A DNA stretch of 64,000 bases from an alpha proteobacterium SCGC AAA028-C07 (GCA_000419465.1 ATTB01000003.1:1-64000), one strand, 5' to 3'; positions 1 to 15,629 are shown, counted from the first letter of the stretch. Numbers and translations: made by a program. The notes: generated by a model from the sequence alone, not told the origin.

Positions 1-1
1 T

Positions 2-148
2 TTGCATTTAAAATTAGGTTTAGGTGAGATTATTGAGGATTATATTCAGGATGAACGTTTGAAAGGAGTTTTAAATAAAATTACAATGTTATACTCGGCT
101 ATACTTCCCATCGTTGGCATTGTATCATTAATAATAATTATTTTATGA
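2..148 (+). CDS. sdhD: Succinate dehydrogenase membrane anchor subunit, C-terminal part (truncated by window start)
   Basis: Open frame [48 protein letters not shown] with a hydrophobic C-terminal TM segment; its TGA overlaps the sdhA ATG (ATGA). Confidence 0.75.
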   Translation: MHLKLGLGEIIEDYIQDERLKGVLNKITMLYSAILPIVGIVSLIIIIL

Positions 149-1926
149 ACACTTATCCAATTATTGATCACGAATATGATGTTATTGTTGTAGGAGCTGG
201 TGGTTCAGGATTAAGAGCGGCCGTTGGTTTAGCTGAAGCTGGACTTAAGACAGCCTGTATTTCGAAAGTATTTCCAACAAGAAGTCACACTGCTGCAGCA
301 CAAGGCGGAATCTCTGCTGCATTAGGAAACATGTCAGAGGATGATTGGCGTTGGCATATGTATGACACGGTAAAAGGTGCGGATTGGTTAGGAGATCAAG
401 ATGCCATTGAATATTTATGTAAAGAAGCTCCAAGAGCAGTTATTGAGCTTGAAAAATACGGAGTTCCTTTTAGCAGAACTGAAGAGGGAAAAATTTACCA
501 AAGACCATTTGGAGGAATGACCGCTAATTATGGAAATGGTATTGCTCAAAGAACTTGCGCTGCTGCAGACAGAACGGGACATGCAATTCTTCACACCCTT
601 TATGGTCAAGCTCTTAAAAAAAATACAGAATTTTTTATAGAATATTTTGCATTAGATTTATTAATGCATAATGGAAAATGTCAGGGAGTTACTGCTTGGA
701 ATCTACAAGACGGAACTATTCATCGCTTTAGAGCTAATATGACAATTTTAGCAACAGGTGGTTATGGAAGAGCATATTTTTCAGCAACATCAGCGCATAC
801 TTGCACAGGTGATGGAAACGCGATGGTTTTAAGAGCGGGTTTACCATTACAAGATATGGAATTTATTCAATTTCATCCAACAGGAATTTATGGAGCCGGA
901 TGTTTAATTACTGAAGGTTCACGAGGAGAAGGTGGATTTTTAGTTAATTCCGAAGGCGAAAGATTTATGGAACGATATGCGCCTTCAGCAAAAGATCTTG
1001 CATCAAGAGATGTGGTTTCAAGATCTATGACAATTGAAATTAATGAAGGTAGAGGAGTTGGTAAAAATAAAGATCATATTTATCTTCATCTAAATCATTT
1101 AGATCCAAAAGTTTTACATGAAAGACTTCCTGGAATTTCTGAATCTGCAAAAATTTTTGCTGGCGTAGATGTAACAAAGGAACCAATACCAGTTGTTCCA
1201 ACCGTTCATTACAATATGGGAGGAATTCCTACTAATTATTACGGTGAAGTAATATCGAAAACTGAAAATGGAAAAGATGTAATTATGCCTGGCTTAATGG
1301 CAGTTGGAGAAGCAGCTTGCGTTTCAGTTCATGGAGCCAATAGATTAGGATCTAATTCGTTAATTGATCTTGTAGTATTCGGCAGAGCAGCAGCTATGAG
1401 AGCTGCAACAATAGTAAAACCAAATTCTAAACATGAAGTAATTCCTGAAAGTGAAACACAAAAATCAATTTCAAGATTTGATAAATTGAGAAATTCAAAC
1501 GGAGGAACACCCACTTCTGTACTTAGAGATAAAATGCAAAGAACAATGCAAAAAAATTGCGCAGTATTTAGAGATGCAAAAATTTTAAAAGAGGGAATGG
1601 AAGAAATTAGAAAACCATGGCTGGGAATGGATGACATTTCAGTTTCAGATAAATCTTTAATCTTTAATACAGATTTAATTGAAACTTTAGAGTTTGATAA
1701 TTTAATAAGACAATCTCTTGTTACAATGGCATCTGCTGAAAATAGAAAAGAAAGTAGAGGCGCACATTCTAGAGAAGACTTTAAAGATAGAAATGATGAG
1801 AATTGGATGAAACATACACTAGCTTGGCAAGATGGTGAGAAAGTAAAAATAGATTACAGAAATGTACATAATTTTACTTTAACTAATGAAGTGCAATATT
1901 TTCCACCGAAAGCGAGAGTATATTAA
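145..1926 (+). CDS. sdhA: Succinate dehydrogenase flavoprotein subunit
   Basis: 593 aa; FAD motif [40 protein letters not shown]. Confidence 0.98.
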   Translation: MNTYPIIDHEYDVIVVGAGGSGLRAAVGLAEAGLKTACISKVFPTRSHTAAAQGGISAALGNMSEDDWRWHMYDTVKGADWLGDQDAIEYLCKEAPRAVIELEKYGVPFSRTEEGKIYQRPFGGMTANYGNGIAQRTCAAADRTGHAILHTLYGQALKKNTEFFIEYFALDLLMHNGKCQGVTAWNLQDGTIHRFRANMTILATGGYGRAYFSATSAHTCTGDGNAMVLRAGLPLQDMEFIQFHPTGIYGAGCLITEGSRGEGGFLVNSEGERFMERYAPSAKDLASRDVVSRSMTIEINEGRGVGKNKDHIYLHLNHLDPKVLHERLPGISESAKIFAGVDVTKEPIPVVPTVHYNMGGIPTNYYGEVISKTENGKDVIMPGLMAVGEAACVSVHGANRLGSNSLIDLVVFGRAAAMRAATIVKPNSKHEVIPESETQKSISRFDKLRNSNGGTPTSVLRDKMQRTMQKNCAVFRDAKILKEGMEEIRKPWLGMDDISVSDKSLIFNTDLIETLEFDNLIRQSLVTMASAENRKESRGAHSREDFKDRNDENWMKHTLAWQDGEKVKIDYRNVHNFTLTNEVQYFPPKARVY

Positions 1927-2717
1927 TGGTTCAATTTGCATTACCAAAAGATTCAAAAGTTGTTGAAGGAAAATATTTTAAAGACAATACTAATGGAAAA
2001 AATTTAAAGAAAGTTAAAATTTATCGATGGGATCCTGAGACAAAACAAAACCCAAGACTAGACACTTATGAAGTTAACATGGATGAGTGTGGGCCAATGG
2101 TTCTCGATGTTCTTATTAAGATTAAAAACGAAATTGATACTACATTAACTTTTAGAAGATCTTGTAGAGAAGGTGTTTGTGGTTCGTGTGCTATGAATAT
2201 TGACGGTGTTAACGGACTTGCTTGCACAAAATCAGCAGTAGATATTAAAGATGAAATAAAAGTTTATCCCCTTCCTCATATGCCAGTGATTAAAGACTTG
2301 GTTCCAAATTTAAATCAACTTTATAAACAATATCAATCCATCGAGCCCTGGTTACAGGTTGAGAAAAAAAGCGAGGTGGGTGATAAAGAAATATATCAGT
2401 CAAAACAAGATAGAGAAAAATTAGATGGGCTTTACGAATGTATTATGTGTGCATGCTGCTCAACATCTTGTCCAAGCTATTGGTGGAATGGTGAAAAATA
2501 TTTAGGACCAGCTGTTTTATTGCAGGCTTATAGATGGATTATTGATAGCAGAGACGAAGAGAGAGTAAAAAGATTAAAAAAAGTTGCAGATGAGCTTAAA
2601 CTTTTTAGATGTCATACAATCATGAACTGTACTAACGCCTGTCCAAAAGGATTGAATCCAGCAAAAGCAATCGGTTCAATAAAAAAAATGTTAGTTCAAC
2701 ATAGTAAAGATCTATAA
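1926..2717 (+). CDS. sdhB: Succinate dehydrogenase iron-sulfur subunit
   Basis: [22 protein letters not shown] 2Fe-2S motif plus [17 protein letters not shown] and [11 protein letters not shown] clusters. Confidence 0.98.
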   Translation: MVQFALPKDSKVVEGKYFKDNTNGKNLKKVKIYRWDPETKQNPRLDTYEVNMDECGPMVLDVLIKIKNEIDTTLTFRRSCREGVCGSCAMNIDGVNGLACTKSAVDIKDEIKVYPLPHMPVIKDLVPNLNQLYKQYQSIEPWLQVEKKSEVGDKEIYQSKQDREKLDGLYECIMCACCSTSCPSYWWNGEKYLGPAVLLQAYRWIIDSRDEERVKRLKKVADELKLFRCHTIMNCTNACPKGLNPAKAIGSIKKMLVQHSKDL

Positions 2718-2734
2718 TTTTTTAACTTCATTAT

Positions 2735-2761
2735 TTGACAGCTTAATTCTGTCCCTATATT
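2735..2761 (+). promoter_or_regulatory. Possible sigma70-type promoter upstream of mmsA
   Basis: TTGACA (2735-2740), 15-bp spacer, TATATT (2756-2761); spacer is short. Confidence 0.35.
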
Positions 2762-2776
2762 TTCCTATTAATTCAA

Positions 2777-5264
<2,488 letters not shown>

Positions 5265-5270
5265 TTTTTC

Positions 5271-6431
5271 ATGAATATTCACGAACATCAGGCAAAAGAC
5301 TTAATAAAGAAATTTGGCGCACCAGTTTCAAAGGGTGTTGTTATTTTTAACTTAAATGAAATTGATGAAAAAATTAAACAGCTAAATAGCAAAATGTATG
5401 TGGTTAAAGCCCAAATACACGCTGGAGGAAGAGGAAAAGCTGGAGGTGTAAAATTAGTTAAAAACATCGATGAATTAAAGCAAAAATGCAAAGATTTACT
5501 TGGAAAAGTTCTTGTTACACATCAAACAGGACCCCAAGGAAGAGAAGTAAAAAGACTCTATATAGAAGAAGCTTCAGACATTAAAAAAGAATTTTATTTA
5601 TCATGCTTAGTAGATAGAGCGTCTTCAAAAATTGCTTTTATTTCTAGTGCAGAAGGAGGAATGGATGTTGAAGAAGTTGCAGACAAAACTCCTGAAAAAA
5701 TTATTACAACGCGTGTTTCTTTATCAGCAAAATTAAAAGATGAAGATTTAGAATCAATTGTAAAACCTTATAATTTGAGTGGAGATCAAAAAAATCAGGC
5801 AAAGAAAGTTGCTCAGGCTTTATATGATACTTTGGTTAATACTGATGGAAGCTTAATTGAAATCAATCCATTAATTCTTACAACGGAAGACCAAATTAAG
5901 TGTCTGGATGCAAAAATAAGTTTTGATGACAACGCTCTTTTTAGACATCCAGAAATTAAAGAGCTTAGAGATTTGAATGAAGAAGATCCAATGGAAATTG
6001 AAGCTAGCAAGTATGAACTAGCTTATATCAAATTAGATGGAAAAATTGGTTGTATGGTTAATGGTGCCGGTCTTGCAATGGCAACAATGGATATCATAAA
6101 ACTTTATGGTTCAGAACCAGCAAACTTCTTGGACGTAGGTGGTGGAGCTACAAAAGAAAAAGTATCTGCTGCGTTTAAAATTATTTTATCAGACAAAAAT
6201 GTTGAAGGAATTTTAATAAATATTTTTGGAGGAATTATGCGTTGCGATATTATTGCCCAAGGAGTTGTTGAGGCTGCAAAAGAGGTTGATCTTAAAGTTC
6301 CTCTAGTTGTTAGATTAGCAGGAACAAAAGTTGATGAAGGTAAAGAAATTTTAAAAAAATCTGGTTTAACAATTATTTCTGCAGATAATTTATCAGATGC
6401 AGCAAAGAAAATTGTAGAGGCTACATCTTAA
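5271..6431 (+). CDS. sucC: Succinyl-CoA synthetase beta subunit
   Basis: [52 protein letters not shown]. Confidence 0.98.
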   Translation: MNIHEHQAKDLIKKFGAPVSKGVVIFNLNEIDEKIKQLNSKMYVVKAQIHAGGRGKAGGVKLVKNIDELKQKCKDLLGKVLVTHQTGPQGREVKRLYIEEASDIKKEFYLSCLVDRASSKIAFISSAEGGMDVEEVADKTPEKIITTRVSLSAKLKDEDLESIVKPYNLSGDQKNQAKKVAQALYDTLVNTDGSLIEINPLILTTEDQIKCLDAKISFDDNALFRHPEIKELRDLNEEDPMEIEASKYELAYIKLDGKIGCMVNGAGLAMATMDIIKLYGSEPANFLDVGGGATKEKVSAAFKIILSDKNVEGILINIFGGIMRCDIIAQGVVEAAKEVDLKVPLVVRLAGTKVDEGKEILKKSGLTIISADNLSDAAKKIVEATS

Positions 6432-6432
6432 T

Positions 6433-7308
6433 ATGTCTGTTTTAGTAAATAAAAAAACAAAGGTTATTTGCCAGGGTTTTACAGGAAAACATGGAACATT
6501 TCATTCAGAGCAAGCGCTTGCATATGGAACAAATTTAGTTGGAGGAATTACTCCTAAAAAAGGTGGACAAACTCATTTAGGACTTCCAGTTTTTAATACA
6601 GTTGCTGAAGCAGTAGACAAGATAAAGCCTGATGCAACTATGATTTATGTTCCGGCAGCATATGCAGCGGCAGCTATTATTGAAGCACTAGATAGTGAAA
6701 TACCCTTAATTGTTTGCATTACAGAAGGCATTCCAGTTTTAGATATGGTTAGAGTTAAAGAAAAATTAATGAAGTCTAAAAGCAGATTAATAGGACCTAA
6801 TTGTCCAGGAATTATTACACCAGATGAATGTAAAATTGGAATTATGCCAGGGCATATTCATAAGAAAGGATCAGTTGGAATCGTATCGAGATCAGGAACA
6901 TTAACGTATGAGGCCGTTGCGCAAACTACAGCATTGGGATTAGGACAATCGACATGTATTGGAATCGGTGGTGATCCTATTAACGGAACTAACTTTATTG
7001 ATTGTTTAGATTTATTTTTAAAAGACGATGAAACCAAATCAATTATTATGATAGGCGAAATTGGTGGGAGCGCAGAGGAAGAAGGCGCTGAATTTATTAA
7101 GTCTTCAAAAATTAAAAAACCAGTGGTTGGATTTATTGCTGGAGTAACAGCCCCTCCAGGAAGAAGAATGGGGCATGCAGGAGCTATTATTTCTGGTGGA
7201 AAAGGACTTGCTAAAGACAAGATAGAAACAATGAAATCTTGTGGCATAACAGTTGCAAATTCGCCAGCAGATATTGGTAAAACTTTATTTGACAAACTTA
7301 AGACTTAA
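6433..7308 (+). CDS. sucD: Succinyl-CoA synthetase alpha subunit
   Basis: [53 protein letters not shown]. Confidence 0.98.
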   Translation: MSVLVNKKTKVICQGFTGKHGTFHSEQALAYGTNLVGGITPKKGGQTHLGLPVFNTVAEAVDKIKPDATMIYVPAAYAAAAIIEALDSEIPLIVCITEGIPVLDMVRVKEKLMKSKSRLIGPNCPGIITPDECKIGIMPGHIHKKGSVGIVSRSGTLTYEAVAQTTALGLGQSTCIGIGGDPINGTNFIDCLDLFLKDDETKSIIMIGEIGGSAEEEGAEFIKSSKIKKPVVGFIAGVTAPPGRRMGHAGAIISGGKGLAKDKIETMKSCGITVANSPADIGKTLFDKLKT

Positions 7309-7333
7309 TATTTTATTACGAATATAAAATTAT

Positions 7334-10276
7334 ATGTCGTCACAAGAAAATAATATTATTTTTCAAAAAACATCTTTTTTATCAGGAACAAACTCTTCTT
7401 ATATTGAGAAACTTTACGCTAAATACGTAGAAAATCCCGCAAGCATTCCAGATAGTTGGAGACAATTTTTTGAGGGTCTAGGCGATCAAAAAGATAACAT
7501 TATCGAAAATCAAGGACCAAGCTGGGCTCCATCAAATATTAAATATATTGCGAATGGAGATTTGGATGTTTATGAGAAATACCTTCCCAAAAATTTAAAT
7601 GAAAATTCAATTAAAGAAAAAATTGTAGAAAAAAATAAAAATTTATCAAACAATGAAAGAGTAGATGTCGAAAGATCTACTATTGATTCTATTAGAGCTA
7701 TTATGATGATCAGAGCCTACAGGATTAGAGGCCATCTAATTGCTGATTTAGATCCGTTACAACTTCAAGAAAAACATCATCACACTGAACTTAATCCAGA
7801 AACTTACGGTTTTAAAAAAGAAGATAGAAATAGAAAAATATTTTTAGATAAAGTTCTCGGATTTGAATATGCGACGGTTAATGAAATATTAGAAATTCTA
7901 CTAAAAACTTATTGTTCAAAAATTGGAATAGAGTTTATGCATATGTCAGATCCAGAAGAAAAAAGCTGGATCCAAGAAAGAATTGAAGGAAAAGGAAAAG
8001 AAGCAAACTTTACTTCTGAAGGAAAGAAAGCAATTTTTAAAAAGTTAGTAGAAGCAGAGGGATTTGAAAATTATTGTCATACTAAGTTTGTTGGAACAAA
8101 AAGATTCGGTCTAGATGGATGTGAATCTTTAATTCCTGCACTTGAACAGATAATAAAAGTTGGAGGAAGTTCAGGAGTAAAAGAAGTTAAAATTGGAATG
8201 CCTCATAGAGGTAGATTAAATATTCTTGCAAACGTTATTCAAAAACCTTTTAAAAAAATATTTAAAGAATTTTCCGGAAATCCAGGTCCAGATACAGCGG
8301 GTGTTTCGGGTGATGTTAAATATCATTTAGGAGCATCAGCAGATAGAGATTTTAACGGTAACAATGTTCATGTAAGTTTAACTGCAAACCCTTCACATCT
8401 TGAAGCTGTAAATCCTGTAGTGTTAGGACAAACGAGAGCTAAACAATTTTTTCATAATGATCCACAAAGAGTAAAAGTAATCCCTGTTCTTTTACACGGA
8501 GATGCAGCGTTTGCAGGACAGGGAATTGTTGCAGAATGTTTTGCTATGTCTGGCTTGAAAGGACATAATACCGGAGGCACAATTCATATTATTGTTAATA
8601 ATCAAATTGGTTTTACTACAAGCCCGTCCTTTGCAAGATCTTCACCTTATCCATCTGAAGTAGCCAAAATGGTTCAAGCTCCAATATTCCATGTTAACGG
8701 GGATGATGCAGAATCTGTTGTTTATTGTGCAAGAATTGCAACGGAATATAGACAAAAATTTAAACGAGATGTTGTTATAGATATTATTTGTTACCGAAGA
8801 TTTGGTCACAATGAGGGAGATGAGCCTTCTTTTACTCAGCCTCTAATGTACAAAAAAATTAAATCCCAAGCTACAACCCTAACAATTTATGGAAACCAAC
8901 TTATTCAAGAAGGTGTTTTAAGAAAGGATGAGTTTCAAGGGGAAAAAGATAATTTTAAAAATTTTTTAGATACAGAATTTGAAACATCAAAGAGCTACAT
9001 TCCAAACCAAATAGACTGGTTTACAGGAAGCTGGTCGAAATTTACAACTGAAATTGGATCTGACCGTAGAGGTGTAACAGGTGTTGATTTAGATTTAATT
9101 CATCAAGCTGGAGAAAAAATTTGTAAACTTCCTGAAAATTTAAATTTTCATTCAACAATTAAAAGACTTTTTGAAGCAAAGAAAAAAATGTTTGAAACAG
9201 GAAAAGGCTTTGATTGGGCGACAGCCGAGAGTTTAGCTTTTGGAACTTTATTATTAGAAGGTTACCCAGTAAGATTTGTAGGACAAGATTCATCAAGAGG
9301 AACTTTCAGTCAAAGACATGCTGGTGTACTTGATCAAGATACAGGAGAAAAATATTACCCTTTAAAAAATCTTAGCTTAAATCAAGGGCAGTTTGAAATT
9401 ATTGACAGCTTCCTTTCAGAGTTTGGTGTCTTAGGATTTGAATATGGATATTCATTATCTTCACCAGAAACTCTAGTTTTATGGGAAGCACAATTTGGCG
9501 ATTTTGCAAATGGAGCTCAAATTATAATTGATCAGTTTATTACTTCAGGAGAAAAAAAATGGACACGCGCAAGCGGTTTAGTAATGCTTCTTCCACATGG
9601 TTATGAAGGACAAGGACCAGAACATTCTTCAGCACGTATTGAAAGATATTTACAATCTTGTGCTCAAGAAAATTTACAAGTAGTCAATTGCACTACACCT
9701 GCAAATTATTTTCATTTATTAAGAAGACAAATTCATAGAACGTTTAGAAAGCCACTTATAGTATTCTCGCCAAAATCTTTATTGAGACATAAAAAATGCG
9801 TTTCTGAAATTGAAGATTTTTTACCAGAAAACTCTTTTCATAGAATATTACCAGACCATGCAGATTTTCCAGAATATAATTTAATTAAATTAGCAAAAGA
9901 TGAAGAAATCAAACGCGTAGTTCTTTGTTCTGGAAAAGTCTATTTTGATATTTCTGAAAAGAGAGAAATTATAAGAAATCCTAAAGTTCAACTATTAAGA
10001 ATTGAACAACTATATCCATTCCCAGTAAAAAAATTAGCTAGTTTTTTAAAAAGATTTAAAAATGCTGATGAATTTATTTGGTGTCAGGAAGAGCCAGAAA
10101 ATATGGGCGCTTGGAGTTTTGTTGAAAAATATATCAATTGGACACTAAATTCGATTGGCGCCAAATCTAAAAAAGTACAGTATGTTGGCAGAAAACCTTC
10201 AGCTTCAACGGCTACCGGATATTTGAAAAAACATGTACAACAGCAGGACGAAATAATATCAAAAGTACTTTTATAG
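7334..10276 (+). CDS. sucA: 2-oxoglutarate dehydrogenase E1
   Basis: 980 aa; [40 protein letters not shown]. Confidence 0.98.
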   Translation: MSSQENNIIFQKTSFLSGTNSSYIEKLYAKYVENPASIPDSWRQFFEGLGDQKDNIIENQGPSWAPSNIKYIANGDLDVYEKYLPKNLNENSIKEKIVEKNKNLSNNERVDVERSTIDSIRAIMMIRAYRIRGHLIADLDPLQLQEKHHHTELNPETYGFKKEDRNRKIFLDKVLGFEYATVNEILEILLKTYCSKIGIEFMHMSDPEEKSWIQERIEGKGKEANFTSEGKKAIFKKLVEAEGFENYCHTKFVGTKRFGLDGCESLIPALEQIIKVGGSSGVKEVKIGMPHRGRLNILANVIQKPFKKIFKEFSGNPGPDTAGVSGDVKYHLGASADRDFNGNNVHVSLTANPSHLEAVNPVVLGQTRAKQFFHNDPQRVKVIPVLLHGDAAFAGQGIVAECFAMSGLKGHNTGGTIHIIVNNQIGFTTSPSFARSSPYPSEVAKMVQAPIFHVNGDDAESVVYCARIATEYRQKFKRDVVIDIICYRRFGHNEGDEPSFTQPLMYKKIKSQATTLTIYGNQLIQEGVLRKDEFQGEKDNFKNFLDTEFETSKSYIPNQIDWFTGSWSKFTTEIGSDRRGVTGVDLDLIHQAGEKICKLPENLNFHSTIKRLFEAKKKMFETGKGFDWATAESLAFGTLLLEGYPVRFVGQDSSRGTFSQRHAGVLDQDTGEKYYPLKNLSLNQGQFEIIDSFLSEFGVLGFEYGYSLSSPETLVLWEAQFGDFANGAQIIIDQFITSGEKKWTRASGLVMLLPHGYEGQGPEHSSARIERYLQSCAQENLQVVNCTTPANYFHLLRRQIHRTFRKPLIVFSPKSLLRHKKCVSEIEDFLPENSFHRILPDHADFPEYNLIKLAKDEEIKRVVLCSGKVYFDISEKREIIRNPKVQLLRIEQLYPFPVKKLASFLKRFKNADEFIWCQEEPENMGAWSFVEKYINWTLNSIGAKSKKVQYVGRKPSASTATGYLKKHVQQQDEIISKVLL

Positions 10277-10280
10277 AATA

Positions 10281-11456
10281 ATGGCAAAAGATTTAGTAGT
10301 ACCAACACTAGGCGAGTCAGTAACGGAAGCTACAGTTTCGAAGTGGCTTAAACAGGTTGGTGATCCAGTAAAAGCAGATGAGCCAGTTGTTGAATTAGAA
10401 ACAGACAAAGTTAGCGTGGCTGTTCCTTCTCCTGAGACAGGCGTTTTGTCTGAAATTAAAATTCAAGCAGGAACTACAGTTAATGTTGGAGCAGTTTTAG
10501 GAACCGTAGGAGCGGGAACTGCAAACGTAGCTAAAAAAGAACCTGTTAAAGCACCGGAACCAGTAAGACCAAAAATAGTACAAGTTCCCACAAGTAAAAA
10601 AGAAATATTGTCACCTGCAGTGAAAAGAATAGTTGAAGAAAAAAGAATTGATATTAGCACAATAAGTGGATCAGGGAGAGACGGAAGAATTTTAAAAGGA
10701 GATTTATTAGAATCTATGGGTTTACCTTCTGCTCCTTCTACAACAAGAGCAGCTAAGGGTGATGAAGAGCGAGTTAAAATGACTCGACTAAGATCAACTA
10801 TCGCCAAAAGATTAAAAGAAGCCCAAAATAATGCAGCGATGCTTACGACATTCAATGAAATTGATATGTCGAGAATTATCGAAATGAGAGCTGAATACAA
10901 AGATGGTTTTCAAAAAAGATACGGTGTTAAATTAGGATTTATGTCATTTTTTGTAAGATCTTGTGTGGAAGCTTTAAAAGCTTTTCCAGTTATTAATGCA
11001 GAAATTCAACAAGATGAAATTGTTTATAAAAATTATTACAATATCGGTGTCGCTGTCGGAACAGAGAAAGGATTGGTTGTTCCAGTAGTTAGAGACGCAG
11101 ATGAATTATCTTTAGCAGATATTGAAAAACAAATTATTGCCTTAGGCGAAAAAGCAAAAACAGGGCAATTGTCTATAGATGAACTTCAAGGTGGAACTTT
11201 TACAATTACAAATGGTGGAATTTATGGTTCGATGTTATCAACACCAATACTAAATCCTCCACAATCAGGAGTATTAGGAATGCACAATATTGTTCAGCGA
11301 GCAGTTGTTGTTGAAGGAAAAGTTGAAGTTAGACCCATTATGTATCTAGCTTTATCTTATGATCACAGAATTATTGATGGAAAAGATGCTGTGTCATTTT
11401 TAGTTAGAGTTAAAGAATATTTAGAAGACCCAAGAAGACTTTTTTTAAATTTATAA
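10281..11456 (+). CDS. sucB: 2-oxoglutarate dehydrogenase E2 (dihydrolipoamide succinyltransferase)
   Basis: Lipoyl motif [15 protein letters not shown]; catalytic [18 protein letters not shown]. Confidence 0.97.
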   Translation: MAKDLVVPTLGESVTEATVSKWLKQVGDPVKADEPVVELETDKVSVAVPSPETGVLSEIKIQAGTTVNVGAVLGTVGAGTANVAKKEPVKAPEPVRPKIVQVPTSKKEILSPAVKRIVEEKRIDISTISGSGRDGRILKGDLLESMGLPSAPSTTRAAKGDEERVKMTRLRSTIAKRLKEAQNNAAMLTTFNEIDMSRIIEMRAEYKDGFQKRYGVKLGFMSFFVRSCVEALKAFPVINAEIQQDEIVYKNYYNIGVAVGTEKGLVVPVVRDADELSLADIEKQIIALGEKAKTGQLSIDELQGGTFTITNGGIYGSMLSTPILNPPQSGVLGMHNIVQRAVVVEGKVEVRPIMYLALSYDHRIIDGKDAVSFLVRVKEYLEDPRRLFLNL

Positions 11457-11459
11457 TTC

Positions 11460-12857
11460 ATGCAAGAGTTTGATTTTTTAGTTATAGGTGGAGGGCCAGG
11501 TGGATATGTTGGAGCAATTAGAGCTGCTCAACTAGGATTAAAAACTGCATGTATTGAATCAAGAGGAACATTAGGCGGCACCTGTCTTAATATTGGATGT
11601 ATACCATCGAAAGCTTTATTGCATTCATCAGATCTTTATAAAAAAGCAAAAACTGAATTTAAAAATATAGGAATCAATATTAATGAACCATCATTAGATC
11701 TTGCAAAAATGATGAGTCACAAAGCAAAAGGTGTAGAAGGACTTACTAAGGGAATAGAGTTTTTATTTAAAAAAAATAAGGTTACTTACATTAAAGGTTT
11801 TGGATCTTTTAAAGATAAAAATACAATTTCAGTTAGCGATCAGTCTAATAATCAAAAAGATTATAAATTTAAAAATGCAATTATAGCAACAGGTTCGGTT
11901 CCAATTTCTCTTCCAAATATAGAAATTGATGAAAAAATAGTAGTTTCTTCAACAGGCGCATTAAATTTGTCATCTGTTCCAAAAAAACTTGTTGTTATTG
12001 GAGCCGGTTACATTGGACTAGAAATGGGTTCTGTTTGGCTAAGATTAGGAGCAGAAGTTCAAGTTGTAGAATACTTAGACCACATAACTCCAGGCATGGA
12101 CAGAGAAGTGTCGGACGCTTTCTTAAAAATATTACAAAAACAAGGAATGCAATTTAATCTATCAACAAAAGTAATTGGTGTTAAAAAAAATAAAAATGGT
12201 GCAACAGTTACAGTCGAGAAGAACGGCGCTAAAAGCGACATTGATTGTGATATTGTGCTAATGTCAGTTGGAAGAAAACCTAATACCACAGGATTAAATC
12301 TTGAAAAAATTGGAGTAAAGTTAGACTCAAAAGGAAGAGTTGAAACAGATCATAAATACAAAACTAATTTAGATAACATTTACGCAATCGGGGATGTAAT
12401 TGTTGGCCCAATGTTAGCACACAAGGCTGAAGAAGAAGGAATTGCTATTGCAGAGTTACTTAGTGGAAAGTATGGACATGTAAATTACGATGTTATCCCT
12501 GGTGTTGTTTATACTTCTCCCGAAGTTGCTTCAGTTGGAAAAACAGAAGAGCAGTTAAAAGAGCAAAAAATATCTTATAAAGTTGGCAAATTTCCTTTCG
12601 CAGCAAATGCTAGAGCAAAAATTAATGATGAGGGAGATGGGTTTGTTAAAATTTTAGCTGATGAAAAAACAGATAAAGTCCTAGGCGTACATATGATCGG
12701 ACCCGATGTGGGTAATATGATCGCAGAAATTGCTTTGGCCATGGAGTTTGGTGCAAGCGCTGAAGATATAGCAAGAACATGTCATGCCCATCCCACTTAC
12801 GCTGAAGCAATTAAAGAAGCTGCTTTAGCAGTTGATAAAAGAGCTATTCACTTTTAA
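11460..12857 (+). CDS. lpd: Dihydrolipoamide dehydrogenase E3
   Basis: GGTCLNIGCIPSKALLHSS redox-active motif; FAD/NAD GxGxxG motifs. Confidence 0.98.
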   Translation: MQEFDFLVIGGGPGGYVGAIRAAQLGLKTACIESRGTLGGTCLNIGCIPSKALLHSSDLYKKAKTEFKNIGININEPSLDLAKMMSHKAKGVEGLTKGIEFLFKKNKVTYIKGFGSFKDKNTISVSDQSNNQKDYKFKNAIIATGSVPISLPNIEIDEKIVVSSTGALNLSSVPKKLVVIGAGYIGLEMGSVWLRLGAEVQVVEYLDHITPGMDREVSDAFLKILQKQGMQFNLSTKVIGVKKNKNGATVTVEKNGAKSDIDCDIVLMSVGRKPNTTGLNLEKIGVKLDSKGRVETDHKYKTNLDNIYAIGDVIVGPMLAHKAEEEGIAIAELLSGKYGHVNYDVIPGVVYTSPEVASVGKTEEQLKEQKISYKVGKFPFAANARAKINDEGDGFVKILADEKTDKVLGVHMIGPDVGNMIAEIALAMEFGASAEDIARTCHAHPTYAEAIKEAALAVDKRAIHF

Positions 12858-13513
12858 GTTAAAATCTTCATTCCTGATTTTTTCCAATCAGCAGTAAAAA
12901 TGTCCACACCTTTGTCTGTAAGATGATGTTTGTGAAGTTCTTTAAAAATTTTAACAGGAACTGTGGCAACATCAGAACCGATAGCCGCAACAGCATTAAA
13001 ATGTTCAACAGACCTAATGGATGCAGACAAAATTTTTGTTTTTATATTTTTGTAGTTATTAAAAATTTTTTTAATATCTTCTATAAGCTGAATTCCATTT
13101 TCTCCAATATCATCTAATCTTCCAATAAAAGGGGAAACATAAGTTGCTCCAGCCTTCGCAGCAAGCAAAGCCTGTGATGTAGAAAAACATAAGGTAACGT
13201 TTACTTTAACTTTTTTTGCAGAAAGAATACTGCACGCCTGCAAACCATTCCAAGTTAATGGAACTTTAATTACAATATTTTTTGCGATTTTTCTCAGAAC
13301 GTCTGCCTCTTTTAACATTGAAGGAAGATCTGGAGCAGTTACTTCAGCGCTTACCGGCCCCTTTATTTCGCTACAAATTTCTTTTAATAAAATTTTAAAA
13401 TTAGTATTTGCGCTTGCAAGTAGAGAGGGGTTTGTTGTGATGCCATCTACTAAATTAGCTTTGTTTAATCCTCTAATTTCTTTAATATCTGACGAGTCTA
13501 GAAAAATTTCCAT
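12854..13513 (-). CDS. tal: Transaldolase (small, TalB/FSA-like subfamily)
   Basis: 219 aa; MEIFLDSSDIKEIRGL, GITTNPSLLA, NVTLCFSTSQALLAAKAGATYVSPFIGRLDD. Confidence 0.93.
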   Translation of the reverse strand: MEIFLDSSDIKEIRGLNKANLVDGITTNPSLLASANTNFKILLKEICSEIKGPVSAEVTAPDLPSMLKEADVLRKIAKNIVIKVPLTWNGLQACSILSAKKVKVNVTLCFSTSQALLAAKAGATYVSPFIGRLDDIGENGIQLIEDIKKIFNNYKNIKTKILSASIRSVEHFNAVAAIGSDVATVPVKIFKELHKHHLTDKGVDIFTADWKKSGMKILT

Positions 13514-13567
13514 GGATTTAGATTATAAAATTTATAGTAAGAAATAAACAATTAATAGAATTTTTTG

Positions 13568-15538
13568 ATGACTTTAGATGTATTGCTACCGTTAAAATTT
13601 GATCATCCTTTTACATATAATGTCCCAAAAGATATTAATGTGAGAGTTGGGGACTTTGTTTTGGTTCCCTTTCAAAACAAAGATATTATAGGTGTCGTTT
13701 GGGGCAAGAGCGGTCCCATTAAGAGCTCAATTAAAATTAAAGATATTAAAAAGAAATTTGATTTTGCTTCTTTATCTAAAGATACTTTAATTTTTTTAGA
13801 AAAATTTTCTCGATATAACTTAGTTGATTTAGGTATTGCTTTAAAACTATTTATTTTTAAAAAGGCATTTTCAGAAGTATCTAAAAAAAAGAAATTAGAA
13901 GAGTCCTTTGAAGAATATTCATTAAAGAAGAAAATCAGTTTTGATGCGAGTCAGAAGAAAGCTATTAAAATTTTAGATGATCAAATTTCTTTTGATAAAT
14001 TTTCAACAGTTTTATTACATGGAATTACTGGATCAGGAAAAACATTAATATATTTTAAAAAAATACAAGATTTTTTGGAAAAAGGTTATCAGGTTTTGGT
14101 CCTACTCCCGGAGATTGCATTAACAAATCAAATCAAAGAAAGATTTAAAGAGTATTTTGGCAATTACCCAGCATTGTGGCACTCAGATATTTCTGAAAAA
14201 AATAAAAGATTAATTTGGCATGGAATTGCTAGTCATAAAATTAATTTAGTTTTAGGAGCTAGATCATCTTTATTCCTTCCTTTTAAAAAATTAGGTTTAA
14301 TTATTATAGATGAGGAGCATGACCAATCTTACAAGCAAGAAGATCAAGTAATTTATAATGCTAGAGACATGGCTGTATTAATGGCCTCTGTAAAAAAAAT
14401 ATCAGTTATTTTAGTTTCAGCAACACCATCTCTAGAAACTTACTACAATACAGTTAATAAGAAATTTTCTTATATTAGTTTAGATAAAAGATATGGTGAT
14501 GCTGAATTACCAGAAGTTAAATTTGTAGACTTAAAAAAAAATCCTCCTCTTAAATCTAAATTTATCTCGCCTTCTATTATTCCAGAACTTAAAAATATTT
14601 TAGATAAGGGAAATCAAATTTTATTTTTTTTAAATCGAAGAGGTTACTCAACATTCGTTATTTGCTCAAAGTGTGGATATCGCTTTAATTGTCCTCATTG
14701 CTCAGTTTCATTAATTTATCACAAAGAAAGTAATAAATTAATTTGTCACTATTGTGATCACGAAGCCTCGTTAGAAAGAAAATGTAAAGAGGGAGATAAT
14801 TGTAAACTTTCTTTTTATGGTCTAGGTGTTGAAAAAATATTTGAGGAAGTTAAAGAAATTTTTCCTGATAAAAAAATTGAATTATTTTCGAGTGATTTTA
14901 TTCATAACGATGATAGTACAAAAAAGATTTTTGAGAGTATTCAGGATGGAAAAATTAATATCATTGTGGGAACCCAGTTAATCTCTAAAGGTTTTCATTT
15001 TCCAAAGTTAAATTGTATCGTTATCGTCAATTCTGATGTGAATTTTTTGGGAAATGACATTCGCAGTTCAGAAAAAACTTATCAACTAATGAATCAGCTT
15101 AGCGGTAGAGCTGGAAGGGAGGTTAAAAATTCAACAGTATATCTTCAAACTTTTGAACCAGAAAACCAAACACTAAAATCAATATGTGATCATAATATTT
15201 TAGCTTTTTATGAAAATGAAATTAGTTTTAGAGAAAGATCTAATCTGCCCCCGTTCACAAAGCTTATTGCTTTTATTGTCTCAGGAAAAAATAGATTTGA
15301 TGTTGATGAATGTGCAAGAATTTTAAAAAATAAAATTCCAAAAATGAAAGATGCTTTATTGTTGGGTCCTGTCAGCGCCTCTATTTCGCTTATTAAGGGA
15401 AAATACCGTTCTAGGTTATTATTAAAATATCCTCAAGAAGCATTCCCACAAAAGTTTTTAAAAGATTGGTTAAAAACTATTAAAATTAAAAAAAATATTT
15501 CACTCACTGTGGATGTTGATCCAATAAACTTTAAATAA
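13568..15538 (+). CDS. priA: Primosomal protein N' (replication restart helicase)
   Basis: GITGSGKTLIYF Walker A, DEEHDQSYKQ, zinc-binding Cys cluster CSKCGYRFNCPHCSVSL. Track start 13565 is TTG; an ATG follows at 13568. Confidence 0.96.
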   Translation: MTLDVLLPLKFDHPFTYNVPKDINVRVGDFVLVPFQNKDIIGVVWGKSGPIKSSIKIKDIKKKFDFASLSKDTLIFLEKFSRYNLVDLGIALKLFIFKKAFSEVSKKKKLEESFEEYSLKKKISFDASQKKAIKILDDQISFDKFSTVLLHGITGSGKTLIYFKKIQDFLEKGYQVLVLLPEIALTNQIKERFKEYFGNYPALWHSDISEKNKRLIWHGIASHKINLVLGARSSLFLPFKKLGLIIIDEEHDQSYKQEDQVIYNARDMAVLMASVKKISVILVSATPSLETYYNTVNKKFSYISLDKRYGDAELPEVKFVDLKKNPPLKSKFISPSIIPELKNILDKGNQILFFLNRRGYSTFVICSKCGYRFNCPHCSVSLIYHKESNKLICHYCDHEASLERKCKEGDNCKLSFYGLGVEKIFEEVKEIFPDKKIELFSSDFIHNDDSTKKIFESIQDGKINIIVGTQLISKGFHFPKLNCIVIVNSDVNFLGNDIRSSEKTYQLMNQLSGRAGREVKNSTVYLQTFEPENQTLKSICDHNILAFYENEISFRERSNLPPFTKLIAFIVSGKNRFDVDECARILKNKIPKMKDALLLGPVSASISLIKGKYRSRLLLKYPQEAFPQKFLKDWLKTIKIKKNISLTVDVDPINFK

Positions 15539-15572
15539 TTTTAAAAAAGTACAAAATATCACACTTGATTAG

Positions 15573-15578
15573 TATAAT
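15573..15578 (+). promoter_or_regulatory. Candidate -10 element for the atp operon
   Basis: TATAAT about 50 bp upstream of atpH; no good -35 visible. Confidence 0.3.
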
Positions 15579-15629
15579 TTTGCATGTTACGAGACCTTTT
15601 TTCTTTTAAAGTTAACAGTAAAGAAATCT

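Noticed and set aside
1329-1637. 102-aa minus-strand ORF
   Set aside because: Antisense to the conserved sdhA; low-complexity Ser/Leu/Ile translation typical of antisense in AT-rich genes.
6858-7295. 145-aa minus-strand ORF
   Set aside because: Antisense to sucD.
10463-10900. 145-aa minus-strand ORF
   Set aside because: Antisense to sucB.
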